The position numbers and the translations under genes were made by a program. Source: Nocardiopsis sp. N85 (GTDB lineage: Bacteria; Actinomycetota; Actinomycetes; Streptosporangiales; Streptosporangiaceae). Taken from it: 64,000 nt of DNA. Below are positions 37,991-46,677 of the stretch, in pieces (position 1 is the first letter of the stretch; each line of letters starts with the position of its first letter). The notes beneath the pieces are model-generated. The model saw only the letters and a program-made list of their open reading frames with translations, had not been told where the DNA came from and made no database searches. The stretch covers positions 248,001 to 312,000 of the forward strand of contig NZ_JARBUT010000002.1 in NCBI RefSeq assembly GCF_028882275.1, in the 5' to 3' direction.

Positions 37991-38812
37991 ATGCCGCTGC
38001 CCGTACCGAGCACGCACGAGGGGCGCGCCGCGCTCGACGCCGTGCTGACCGATCCCGCCAAGGCCCTGGCCGCCTTCGACTTCGACGGGACCCTCGCGCC
38101 CATCGTCGACGATCCACGCACCTCGGCCCCCTACCCGGGGATCGTGGACCGGCTCGTCGACCTGGCCGGACGGCTCGGCACGATCGCCGTCGTCACCGGT
38201 CGTCCGGCCGACACCGCCCTCCGCCTGGGCGGCCTGGACCGGGTCCCGGGCATCATCGTGCTGGGCCACTACGGCGCCGAGCGCTGGATGGACGGCCGGG
38301 TCGTCGCGGCCGACCCGCCGCCCGGGGTGGCCCTGGTCCGGAGTGAACTGCCGGTCCTCATCGACTCCCTGGACGCCCCCGAGGGCACCTGGATCGAGGA
38401 CAAGGGCCGCTCGCTGGCCGTGCACACCCGGCGCACCGCCGACCCCGAGGCGGCGTTGACCCTGCTCGCCCCGCACCTGTCCGCACTGGCCGAGCGGGCG
38501 GGGTTGCGGGTGGAGCCGGGGCGGATGGTCATCGAACTCCGTCCACAGGGTGTGGACAAGGGCGGGGCCCTCTCCGCGCTGGTGGACGAACGCGCCGCCG
38601 GGGCGGTCCTGTACGCCGGTGACGACCTGGGCGACCTGCCCGCGTTCGCGGCCGTGACGCGGCTGCGCACGACCGGCGTCCCCGGCCTGACCGTGTGCTC
38701 CTCCTCCAGTGAGGTGACCGAGGTCGCCGAGGCCGCCGACCTGGTGGTTCCGGGTCCGGGCGGGCTGGCGGAGTTCCTCGGCGACGTGGCCGACGCCCTG
38801 AACCGGCGCTGA
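37991..38812 (+). CDS. otsB: Trehalose-6-phosphate phosphatase OtsB
   Basis: 273 residues of the HAD superfamily. Motif I AAFDFDGTLAPI carries the nucleophilic Asp, VVTGRPADTALRL motif II, and VLYAGDDLGDLPAF motif IV with acidic metal ligands. The cap domain and DKGRSLAVHTR with VDKGGALSAL fit trehalose-phosphatase. It dephosphorylates the product of OtsA, encoded 3.5 kb upstream with four unrelated genes in between. ATG start. Confidence 0.93.
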   Translation: MPLPVPSTHEGRAALDAVLTDPAKALAAFDFDGTLAPIVDDPRTSAPYPGIVDRLVDLAGRLGTIAVVTGRPADTALRLGGLDRVPGIIVLGHYGAERWMDGRVVAADPPPGVALVRSELPVLIDSLDAPEGTWIEDKGRSLAVHTRRTADPEAALTLLAPHLSALAERAGLRVEPGRMVIELRPQGVDKGGALSALVDERAAGAVLYAGDDLGDLPAFAAVTRLRTTGVPGLTVCSSSSEVTEVAEAADLVVPGPGGLAEFLGDVADALNRR

Positions 38813-38828
38813 TCCGAGCGATCCCGGC

Positions 38829-39863
38829 TCACGGGGTCGAGTCGTGCGCCTGGGGCGAGACGGCCGATCGGGCCGCCGATCTCAGGTCCGCCAGGCCGGT
38901 GCGGTCCCGGCCGTAGTGCACGGCGTTGGTCAGCACGCCCACGTAGCGGCCGCTGGTCGGGTGCATGAACAGACTCGTCCCGGTGAAACCGTTGTGGTAC
39001 ACCACTCCCTCCGGTGTGACCAGCCAGCCCAGCCCGCGTGACAGCCGTTGACCGGCGTCCACGTGCGGCCGCCAGCTCGCCTTCACGAAGGACGACGGAA
39101 CCGGGCCCTCGCCGCCGTCGTGGATGCGCAGCATCTCCCGGGCGAAGGCGCCCAGGTCGATGGCGGTCGTGAACGCCCCCGCGTGCCCGGCCACCCCGCC
39201 CATGAGCGCCGCGGCCTCGTCGTGCACCACGCCCCAGGCGGGCGCCGCCCCCGGCAGCCGTCGTTCGGTGGGCGCCACCCCCGGCGATCGGGCCAACGGG
39301 CCGAACGACGTGGACCGCAGGCCCAGCTCGTCCCACAGGTCGGCGGCCAACCGTTCCAGACCGGTGCCGTACAGGCGCTCCAGCAGCAGGCCGAGCAGGA
39401 TGAACCCGCGGTCGACGTACCGGTGCCCGGGTTCCTCCAGCGGATCGGCCAGGATCGCCTCCGACAGGTCCTGTTCGGTGCCGACGTACCTCTCCAACCA
39501 GGTCACCGGGTTGAGCCGGCTGGTGTGGGTGAGGATCTGCCGGGCGGTGATGCCCGCCCCGGGCAGGTCGTCCACGAGCAGGTATTCGGACATCGGGGCG
39601 TCCAGATCCAGCATGCCCTCGGCGACCGCCTGGCCGACCAGCGGCCATGTCGCCATCATCTTCGTCAGGCTCGCCACGTCGTAGGCGACGTCCGGAGCGG
39701 TGTCGCTCTCCTCGTTGATCCGGCCGACCGCGACGAACTCCCACATCCCCCCGGTTCCGATGACGGCGGCGCCGCCGGGCAGCCAGCCCGCGTCCACCAT
39801 CACCTTCAGGACACCGCGGATCCGTGCCCCCGTCTCCGTGAGCCAGTCCCCATCACGCACCAC
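38829..39863 (-). CDS. Beta-lactamase-fold serine hydrolase
   Basis: 344 residues of the class C beta-lactamase/penicillin-binding protein fold. S65-L-T-K68 is the catalytic SxxK; HRYVDRGF replaces the usual Y-x-N with Y-V-D, and YHNGFTG corresponds to the HxG motif. No signal peptide, so cytoplasmic; esterase or peptidase activity is more likely than beta-lactamase. It converges on otsB with 16 bases between stops. Confidence 0.87.
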   Translation of the reverse strand: MVRDGDWLTETGARIRGVLKVMVDAGWLPGGAAVIGTGGMWEFVAVGRINEESDTAPDVAYDVASLTKMMATWPLVGQAVAEGMLDLDAPMSEYLLVDDLPGAGITARQILTHTSRLNPVTWLERYVGTEQDLSEAILADPLEEPGHRYVDRGFILLGLLLERLYGTGLERLAADLWDELGLRSTSFGPLARSPGVAPTERRLPGAAPAWGVVHDEAAALMGGVAGHAGAFTTAIDLGAFAREMLRIHDGGEGPVPSSFVKASWRPHVDAGQRLSRGLGWLVTPEGVVYHNGFTGTSLFMHPTSGRYVGVLTNAVHYGRDRTGLADLRSAARSAVSPQAHDSTP

Positions 39864-40031
39864 ACGCCTCCCCCGGATGTTGTCGACTCACTCGGCGGAT
39901 ACCCCGTCATCCACCTGTTGTCACACCGTGCCGGAGTCCGCACAGGACGAAACCCTCGCAGGTCAGGGCCGTAATCAGGGCACCGTCGCCGACCGGAGTA
40001 GTCTGGCGCCCACGAGTTCCGAGGAGGACGA

Positions 40032-41192
40032 TTGAGCAGCAACACCCCCGTTCCCGCCGGTTTCCGCGGTGTCGCCGGGAACATCGGGATCAAGGATCCC
40101 AACGACGACTTCTTCGCGGTGGTCTCCGAGGTGCCCGCGCACGTGTCGGCCGTGTTCACCCGATCCCGGTTCGCGGGTCCGAGCGTGCTGCTCAGCCGAC
40201 GCGCGGCGGCCGACGGCCTGGCCCGGGGCGTCACCGTGATCGCCCGCAACGCCAACGTGGCGACCGGGGGCACGGGAGAGGAGAACGCCCGCGAGCTCCA
40301 GGAGCGGGTGGCCGAGGCGGCGGGGGTCGGATCGGACGAGATCCTGGTCGCCTCGACCGGCGTGATCGGCCGCCCCTACCCGATGGACAAGGTCCGCGCC
40401 CACCTGGACGCGCTGCCCGAGGAGTTCCCGCCGGCCGATCTGGACCGGGCGGCGGCGGCGATGATGACCACCGACACCCATCCCAAGATCGCCTCGGCGA
40501 AGGTGGGGAACGCGACCCTGACCGGGATCGCCAAGGGCGTGGGCATGATCGAGCCGGACATGGCGACGATGCTGGCGTGGTTCTTCACCGACGCCGACAT
40601 CGAGCAGCCGCTGTTGGACGAGGTGTTCCGCCGGGTCGTGGACCGCACCTTCAACGCGCTGAGCATCGACGGCGACACCTCCACCAGCGACTCGGCGGCG
40701 ATCTTCGCCAACGGTCTGGCCGGGGCCGTGGACACGGTCGGGTTCGAGGCGGCGCTGTTCGAGGTGGCGCTGGCGCTGGTGCGGATGATCGCCTCCGACG
40801 GCGAGGGCGCGAGCAAGCTGCTGGAGGTGCGCGTGACGGGTGCGCGTGACGACCTCCAGGCCAAGCGGGTGGCCAAGGCGATCGTGAACTCCCCGCTGGT
40901 GAAGACGGCGGTGCACGGCGCCGACCCCAACTGGGGACGGGTGGCGATGGCGGTCGGCAAGTGCTCGGAGGAGACCGACATCCTGCCGGAGAGGACCCGG
41001 ATCCTCTTCGGCGACGTGGAGACCTACCCGGCGGAGAACACCGACGAGGTGCTGGCGCGGGCGGCGGAGCACATGAAGGGCGACGAGGTCGTGATCTCGG
41101 TGGACCTGGGCATCTCCGAAGGGGGGTTCACCGCGTACGGGTGCGACCTGACCGAGGGCTACATCCGCATCAACGCCGACTACACCACCTGA
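40032..41192 (+). CDS. argJ: ArgJ-family N-acetyltransferase, solitary
   Basis: 386 residues. STGVIGR supplies the oxyanion hole and GMIEPDMATML contains Thr179, the nucleophile that also cleaves the chain into alpha and beta subunits. HGADPNWGRVAMAVG is the conserved C-terminal signature. ArgJ transfers acetyl from N-acetylornithine to glutamate in arginine synthesis. No argC, argB or argD adjoins it, so it may be a second copy, like the ornithine acetyltransferase of clavulanate clusters. TTG start with GAGGAGG close upstream. Confidence 0.9.
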   Translation: MSSNTPVPAGFRGVAGNIGIKDPNDDFFAVVSEVPAHVSAVFTRSRFAGPSVLLSRRAAADGLARGVTVIARNANVATGGTGEENARELQERVAEAAGVGSDEILVASTGVIGRPYPMDKVRAHLDALPEEFPPADLDRAAAAMMTTDTHPKIASAKVGNATLTGIAKGVGMIEPDMATMLAWFFTDADIEQPLLDEVFRRVVDRTFNALSIDGDTSTSDSAAIFANGLAGAVDTVGFEAALFEVALALVRMIASDGEGASKLLEVRVTGARDDLQAKRVAKAIVNSPLVKTAVHGADPNWGRVAMAVGKCSEETDILPERTRILFGDVETYPAENTDEVLARAAEHMKGDEVVISVDLGISEGGFTAYGCDLTEGYIRINADYTT

Positions 41193-41197
41193 GCACG

Positions 41198-41228
41198 GAC
41201 GGGGGCGGGCCCGACGCCCGCCCCCGTC
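41198..41228. terminator. Bidirectional terminator between argJ and MFS gene
   Basis: A perfect 13-bp stem (GACGGGGGCGGGC and its complement) with a 5-base loop between two convergent stop codons. Confidence 0.7.
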
Positions 41229-41241
41229 CTCCTGCCAGGGG

Positions 41242-42819
41242 TCAGACGTGCATGCCGGGAGCGTCGTCCCGCATCCTTCCCGAGCGCATGAACAGCGCCA
41301 GGATCGCCCCGGCCACGAGCACGGCGGCGGCGATGAGGAAGGCCAACCGCAGGCCCTCCAGGAAGGCGAGGTTGCTCGCCCGCGTGATGGCGTCGGCGAC
41401 CTCGGCGGCGGACCCCTCGGGGATCACCGCACCGCCTTGGGCGACCGTGCTCTGCGTCGAGGCGAGCTCGGCGGCGGAGGGCGCGTCCTGTCCGGCCGCG
41501 GTGAGGTGACCGGGCAGGGTCGTGACGATGGTGCCCGACATCACCGCGCCCAGCACGGCCGTGCCCAGGGAACCGCCGAGCTGCATCGCGGCCTGCTGGA
41601 GCGCGGAGGCGACGCCGGCCAGCCGCACCGGGGCGTTGCCGATGATCGCGGCGGTCGCGCCGGTCATCACCAGGCTCAGGCCTGCGCCCAGCAGCACGAA
41701 CGCGATGGACGTGTACACCGCCCCGGTGACACCGTTCAGTCCGGCGAGCATGAACATGCCGATCGCCGCCGACAGCAGGCCCGCCGTGGTGGGGGCCTTG
41801 GCCCCGACCCGGTCCAGCAGGCGGCCCGCCAGCGGCGAGGTGATCGCCATGGTGGCGGTCATGGCGATGATCTGGAGGCCGGTCTGCGCGGGGCTCATCC
41901 CGCGCACGCCCTGGAGATAGAAGGCGACGAAGAACAAGGAGCCCATGAGGCTCACGGCCATCGCCACGGTGAGCAGGACGCCGATGGACACCGACCGGTC
42001 GGCGAAGAGGGCGAGCGGCAGGAGCGGCTGTTCGGGACGACGTTCCCACAGCACGAACGCCAGGCCGAAGACCAGCGCGGCCCCCAGGGAGGCCAGGGTG
42101 ACCGGGTGTGTCCAGCCCACGGCCGGCGCTTCGACCAGCGCCCACACCAGGGCGAAGATGGCGACGCTGATGAGCACGATGCCGGGAAGGTCCATGCGGC
42201 TGCCGGGATCGGTGGCCTTGTTGGGCGCGATCAGCCACAGGCCCAGGCCCAGGGCGACGGCGCCGACCGGCACGTTGATGTAGAAGACGGCCTCCCAGCC
42301 CAGGGTGCCGACGAGCAGCCCGCCGACGATGGGTCCGGCGGCCGTCGAGGCGCCGATGAGGCTGCCGAACACACCGAAGGCCCGTCCGAGCCGGCTCGGC
42401 GGGAAGACCGAGCGCAGCAGGCCCATCGCCGAGGGCAGGAGCAGGGCGCCGAAAATCCCTTGTGCGATGCGGAAGGCCACCAGCATGATGACGCCCGAGG
42501 ACAGGGCGATGGCCACCGAGGCGGCGACGAAGCCGACCACGCCCGTGAGGTAGACCCGGCGGTGGCCGAACCGGTCACCGAGCTTGCCCGCGGTGATGAG
42601 GAAGACCGCCAGGCCCAGCAGGTAGCCGTGGGTGACCCACTGGAGCTGGGCCAGGGAGGCTCCCAGGGACGCGCCGATGGCGGGGTTGGCCACCGCCACG
42701 ATCGTGCCGTCCAGGGCCACCATCATCACTCCGAACGCGATGGCGACGAGTGTCGCCCAGGGGCCGCGCGTCCAGCCGGGCGTCTCCCGCGCCGGTGGTG
42801 CCGTGGTCCGTGTCGTCAT
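41242..42819 (-). CDS. DHA2-family (14-helix) MFS drug exporter
   Basis: 525 residues with 14 predicted membrane helices, typical of the EmrB/QacA family. DGTIVAVANPAIGASLGAS in helix 1, GKLGDRFGHRRVYLTGV as motif A and GPIVGGLL as motif C are present. It should export hydrophobic or cationic drugs using the proton gradient. Start at the ATG giving MTTRTTAPPARE. It is divergent from a TetR regulator with three operator copies in between, a standard drug-efflux arrangement. Confidence 0.92.
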   Translation of the reverse strand: MTTRTTAPPARETPGWTRGPWATLVAIAFGVMMVALDGTIVAVANPAIGASLGASLAQLQWVTHGYLLGLAVFLITAGKLGDRFGHRRVYLTGVVGFVAASVAIALSSGVIMLVAFRIAQGIFGALLLPSAMGLLRSVFPPSRLGRAFGVFGSLIGASTAAGPIVGGLLVGTLGWEAVFYINVPVGAVALGLGLWLIAPNKATDPGSRMDLPGIVLISVAIFALVWALVEAPAVGWTHPVTLASLGAALVFGLAFVLWERRPEQPLLPLALFADRSVSIGVLLTVAMAVSLMGSLFFVAFYLQGVRGMSPAQTGLQIIAMTATMAITSPLAGRLLDRVGAKAPTTAGLLSAAIGMFMLAGLNGVTGAVYTSIAFVLLGAGLSLVMTGATAAIIGNAPVRLAGVASALQQAAMQLGGSLGTAVLGAVMSGTIVTTLPGHLTAAGQDAPSAAELASTQSTVAQGGAVIPEGSAAEVADAITRASNLAFLEGLRLAFLIAAAVLVAGAILALFMRSGRMRDDAPGMHV

Positions 42820-42857
42820 GGGTCCCCCTGAGCGTTCGTTCGGATTCTCCAAGATTA

Positions 42858-42906
42858 TGACAGCCACTGACACTTGTCAGCCACTGACTTTTTGCAGTGA
42901 CTGTCA
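42858..42906. promoter_or_regulatory. Three-copy operator in the MFS/TetR divergon
   Basis: The 13-mer TGACAGCCACTGA (42858-42870) is followed by TGTCAGCCACTGA (42875-42887) in direct orientation and by an inverted copy GCAGTGACTGTCA (42894-42906). The copies are about 17-19 bases apart, roughly two helical turns. They lie 38-87 bases from the exporter start and 76 or more from the TetR start. Likely TetR binding sites controlling both genes. Confidence 0.65.
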
Positions 42907-42982
42907 CCACAGTCCCCTGGGGATATCCTCCGGTCAGGAGCGACCGCACCGGGCGGGCGCGGAACAGGCGGGAGGCACGTCC

Positions 42983-43666
42983 ATGAGCACGACGAGCCCC
43001 GATCCCCTCGGGGCGGTCTCCGGGGACGACCGTCCCGGACTGCGCGAGTTCAAGAAGGCCCGTACGCGCAGAACGCTCATCGAGACGGGGCTGCGCCTGT
43101 TCCACGAACAGGGCTTCGAGCGCACCACCACGGAGGAGATCGCCTCCCGCGCCGGGGTCTCACAGCGCACGCTCTTCCGGTACTTCGCCACCAAGGAGGA
43201 CCTGGTCCTGGAGGCGCTGGAGAGCGTCGACCTGCTGCTCATCGAGCACCTGCTCGCCCGCCCCGCCGACGAGCCGCCCTTCCGCGCCCTGTGCAACGCG
43301 ATGCGCGACCACTGGGAGTACGTGGAACGCGAGTCGATGCACCACATCAAGGGCAGCGCGGCCGAGCTGATCACCCAGAGCCCGGAGCTGATCCGGACCA
43401 ACGTGAACTACTGTCGGCGCCGGCAGGCCCGGCTGACCGAGGCGATCGCCGAGCGCACCGGCGCGGACCCGGTCGACCCCCGGCCCGCACTGGTGGCGGC
43501 GGTGTTCTTCGCAGCGCTCAACAACGGCCACGGGGAGTGGGAGCTCTCGGGGAGCACCGATGTCGAGGGCCTGCTGCGCTGCTTCCTGCGCCACCTCGAC
43601 CTGGTGCCCGAGGCCCTCGGTGACGGCTGGGGCACCCCGGCCCCGGACCGACGCGCCGAGCGCTGA
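42983..43666 (+). CDS. TetR-family repressor (of MFS exporter)
   Basis: 227 residues. N-terminal helix-turn-helix: ARTRRTLIETGLRLFHEQGFERTTTEEIASRAGVSQRTLFRYFATKEDLV. C-terminal part is the ligand and dimer region. Divergent from the DHA2 exporter and therefore its probable repressor, relieved by the exported compound. ATG with GGGAGG upstream. Confidence 0.92.
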   Translation: MSTTSPDPLGAVSGDDRPGLREFKKARTRRTLIETGLRLFHEQGFERTTTEEIASRAGVSQRTLFRYFATKEDLVLEALESVDLLLIEHLLARPADEPPFRALCNAMRDHWEYVERESMHHIKGSAAELITQSPELIRTNVNYCRRRQARLTEAIAERTGADPVDPRPALVAAVFFAALNNGHGEWELSGSTDVEGLLRCFLRHLDLVPEALGDGWGTPAPDRRAER

Positions 43667-43700
43667 CCGGCCCGTCGGCGGGCAGCGCGCACCACCCGGG

Positions 43701-44888
43701 TCAGGCCCGGGAGAGCCGACCGGGACGCCACAGGAGGGCCGCCGCGGTTCCGCACGCCCCGACCGCGAGCGCCGAGCCGGCGAAGGCCACCACGGGGTCC
43801 AGGCCTCCGGCCAGACCGGCCAGGGGATAGGTGACGAGGAACCAGGCGTGGGAGAGGGCGAAGCGAGCGGCCATCACCCCCGCCAGGCCGCCCTCGGGGG
43901 CGGCGTCGCGCAGCACCCGACCGGCGGGGGCGGCGATCAGGGAGCAGCCCGCCCCCAGCGCCGCCCAGCCGGCTCCGAGCACGACCGGGCCGGGGACCAG
44001 TGCCCACCCGACCGCCGTGAGCGCCGTCCCGCCGGTGAGCACGACGGGGCCGGCGAGCATGAGCGCACGGGTGCCGAACCGGTCCACCAGCCGGCCCAGG
44101 GCGAAGGCGATCACCACGGAGCCGACCCCGAAACTGGCCAGGGCCAGCGCCACACCGGTGTCGGTGCCGCCCAGGTGGGCGCGGACCAGGACCACGGTGT
44201 CCACCAGGACCAGGGCGGTGACCACGGCCACCGCCAGGTCGAGGAGGATCACGGCCCGCAACCGGCGGTCGGTGACGAAGACCCGCCACGTCGCGGCGGC
44301 CCGTCGGGGGTCACCGGTGCGCGGGGGAAGCCCGGTGGTGAGCACCAAGACCCCGGAGACGACGAAGGCGGCCGCGGTGAGCGCGAACAGGACGTGGAAC
44401 GGCAGCACGGTGAGCAGGACGGCGGCCAGCAGGGGCGAGGCCAGGGCTTCGACGTCGTAGGCCAGGCGTGAGAGGGCCAGCGCCGAGGTGTAGCCGGAAT
44501 CGTCGACCAGTTCGGGGATGATCGCCTGGAAGGCGGGGGTGAAGACCGCCGAGGCGCATTGGAGCACCGCGATCAGGACGTACACGTGCCACACCTGGTC
44601 GGCCCAGGGAAGGACGCCCACCGCGAGCGCGCGCACCGCGTCGGCTCCGACCAGCACGCCCCGGCGGGGTACGCGGTACAGCAGGGCGGTGAGCAGGGGT
44701 CCGGCACCGACATAGGCGAGCATCTTGATGGTGAGCGCGGTGGCGAGCACCGCGCCGGCACGGTCACCGGCCAGGTCGTAGGCGAGCAGGCCGAGGGCGA
44801 CGGTCGCCAGGCCGGTACCGCCCAGCGCCACCACCTGGGCCGTGAACATCCGCCGATACGAGGGGGAGTCCGCGAGAACGCGCCACAT
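43701..44888 (-). CDS. MFS transporter
   Basis: 395 residues with about 12 predicted helices. It resembles the MFS group with MWRVLADSPSYRRMFTAQVVALGGTGL at the start. GAGPLLTALLYRVPRRGVLVGAD and LGRLVDRFGTRALML are motif-A-like loops. Substrate unknown, efflux probable. The ATG at 44888 was chosen; upstream ATGs at 44924, 44936 and 44954 are in frame but would cover the dyad in the divergent region. Divergent from a TetR gene at 45032 that likely regulates it. Confidence 0.85.
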   Translation of the reverse strand: MWRVLADSPSYRRMFTAQVVALGGTGLATVALGLLAYDLAGDRAGAVLATALTIKMLAYVGAGPLLTALLYRVPRRGVLVGADAVRALAVGVLPWADQVWHVYVLIAVLQCASAVFTPAFQAIIPELVDDSGYTSALALSRLAYDVEALASPLLAAVLLTVLPFHVLFALTAAAFVVSGVLVLTTGLPPRTGDPRRAAATWRVFVTDRRLRAVILLDLAVAVVTALVLVDTVVLVRAHLGGTDTGVALALASFGVGSVVIAFALGRLVDRFGTRALMLAGPVVLTGGTALTAVGWALVPGPVVLGAGWAALGAGCSLIAAPAGRVLRDAAPEGGLAGVMAARFALSHAWFLVTYPLAGLAGGLDPVVAFAGSALAVGACGTAAALLWRPGRLSRA

Positions 44889-45031
44889 CAGGATCACCAC
44901 CGTGGAGAAGAGGGGCCGACGCATCGCATCATACATATGCGCAAGTACGCACATATTGATGGATGGAGACCCGACAAGTCCGGGTAAGCTGAATGACCAA
45001 ATGCAACTTCCTAGTCATTAAGGTCATCAAT
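44889..45031. promoter_or_regulatory. AT-rich divergent promoter region with dyad
   Basis: An unusually AT-rich stretch between the MFS and TetR genes. An imperfect dyad centres near 44945 (TATGCG and CGCACATA arms), and a second inverted pair, ATGACC and GGTCAT, lies about 45-10 bases before the TetR ATG. Both are candidate TetR operators. Inferred from symmetry only. Confidence 0.45.
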
Positions 45032-45670
45032 ATGGTCCGCCCCAGCGTCGATACCGCCGTGATCCTCGAAGCCGCGGCGAACGTGCTCGCCCGGCACGGC
45101 CCGACACGCACCACGATGGAGGAGATCGCCGCGCGCGCCGGAGTGGCGAAAGGGGTCCTCTACCTGCGTTTCCGCGGCAAGGAGGCCCTTCTGCGAGCGG
45201 TCATCGACCGCGAGATGGGACTCGCCCTGAACGTCACGCGCGAGGCGGTCGCCACCGACCCTCGCGGTGGCCTGCTGTCACGACTGTTCGCGCACTCCCT
45301 CAAGGCGATGCACGACCGCCCCTTCCTGGTCTCGCTCTACCAGGGCTCCCGATCTCCCGGAGGGTTCGGCACCGACGGCCCCGCCCTCCATCGCTCCCGT
45401 GGCGTCCTGGGCGTCGACTTCCTCCGGGAGTTGTCCGAGGCCGGCATGCTGCGCGCCGACATCGACGCCTCGGCACTCGCGGTGAACCTGGCGGTGTGGA
45501 ACGTGGGCCTGGCCGCCACCGCACCGCACGAGGACGTGGACGCCCTCATCCTGTCCATGGGAACGCTGGTCGCCCGTTCCGCCGACGCCGACGTCGAGGA
45601 CACCGACCCGGGCAAGGAGTGCTTCGCGCGCCTGGCGGACCGGCTGGCCGAGACCTGGGGGCACCGATGA
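45032..45670 (+). CDS. TetR-family regulator
   Basis: 212 residues. Helix-turn-helix: AVILEAAANVLARHGPTRTTMEEIAARAGVAKGVLYLRFRGKEALLRAV. C-terminal domain of the TetR_C type binds an unknown ligand. ATG at 45032 preferred; one 13 codons upstream is possible. Its stop overlaps the start of an alpha/beta hydrolase by 4 bases, so the two are cotranscribed, and it is divergent from an MFS transporter. Confidence 0.9.
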   Translation: MVRPSVDTAVILEAAANVLARHGPTRTTMEEIAARAGVAKGVLYLRFRGKEALLRAVIDREMGLALNVTREAVATDPRGGLLSRLFAHSLKAMHDRPFLVSLYQGSRSPGGFGTDGPALHRSRGVLGVDFLRELSEAGMLRADIDASALAVNLAVWNVGLAATAPHEDVDALILSMGTLVARSADADVEDTDPGKECFARLADRLAETWGHR

Positions 45671-46545
45671 CACGGCTCGTACCCCCCGGCGCCGAGGTCG
45701 GCTTCATCGAGGTGGACGGCGGCCGTGTCCGGGCCCTGACCGCCGGAGAGCCGACCGCACCGCCGATCGTGCTGATCCACGGTGGCGGCACCGACAACGC
45801 GGCCATCTCCTGGTACCGACTCATCGAACCCCTGGGAAGGACGCATCGGGTCATCGCGGTGGACCTGCCCGGTTTCGGAGGGACCACCGGGATCCCCCCG
45901 GTCGGAGGCCCCTGGGAACAGGCCGATCTCGTCGCGCGGACGATGGCGGCCATCGGCGTCGAGGGCGCGGTCGTGTTCGGTGTGTCCATGGGCGGGGACG
46001 TGGCGCTGCGGCTGGCGCTACGGCACCCCGGAGTCGTCGACGGCCTGGTGCTCATCGCACCCGGCGGCCTCGTGCCGATCCTGCGCGACCGTTTCGCGCA
46101 CGGTACCGCGTGGCTGACGACCCGGTTGCCCGAGCGCCTGCTCGTCGCACTCGGCGGATTCACCGGGCGGTTCACCCGCCCGTTGGTGCGCGCCGTCGTC
46201 CACGACATCGCCACGTTGCCCGAACCGGTGGTCGAGGAGTTCGCACGCGAGGCGATCGCGCCGGGGGCCTCCCTGGCCTTCGTCCGTTACAACCTCGCCA
46301 CCATCGGGCGGAGGACCATGCTCAACTACGCGATGGACGAGGTCGCGTCCATCACGGCCCCCACCCTTTTCTTCCATGGTGAGAAGGACCCGATGGTGCC
46401 GATCGACGGTTCCCGTCGGGCCGCCGCGCTGATGCCGGACGCCCGCGTGGTCAGCGTGCCCGAGTGCGGCCACTGGGCCCAGTTGGAGGCCCACGACCGG
46501 TTCTTGAGCGAGGTGATCCGGTTCCTGGACGGGATCCGGCGCTGA
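45667..46545 (+). CDS. Alpha/beta hydrolase
   Basis: 292 residues. VFGVSMGGDVAL holds the nucleophilic Ser107 (GxSxG), HGEKDPMVP the acidic residue and ECGHWAQLE the catalytic His. IVLIHGGG is the oxyanion-hole strand. The closest type is the C-C bond or ester hydrolase group (BphD/MhpC-like), which cannot be narrowed further. Start ATG overlaps the TetR stop (ATGA), so synthesis is coupled. The pairing with TetR and MFS suggests modification and efflux of one compound. Confidence 0.9.
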   Translation: MTRLVPPGAEVGFIEVDGGRVRALTAGEPTAPPIVLIHGGGTDNAAISWYRLIEPLGRTHRVIAVDLPGFGGTTGIPPVGGPWEQADLVARTMAAIGVEGAVVFGVSMGGDVALRLALRHPGVVDGLVLIAPGGLVPILRDRFAHGTAWLTTRLPERLLVALGGFTGRFTRPLVRAVVHDIATLPEPVVEEFAREAIAPGASLAFVRYNLATIGRRTMLNYAMDEVASITAPTLFFHGEKDPMVPIDGSRRAAALMPDARVVSVPECGHWAQLEAHDRFLSEVIRFLDGIRR

Positions 46546-46677
46546 CCGGGCCGTGCGTGTCGGGAGACCCGTACGGCCCGGTCGGCCGGTCCGGTGGACG
46601 CCCGCCGTTCCCGTTCGGTGGCGGTGAACGGCGGCGCGCCTCCGGCTCCGACCATCTCGGCGCCCCTCGTCACGGCG

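Noticed and set aside
38829..39863. Beta-lactamase resistance gene
   Set aside because: No signal peptide and an altered Y-x-N motif; a generic serine hydrolase is more likely.
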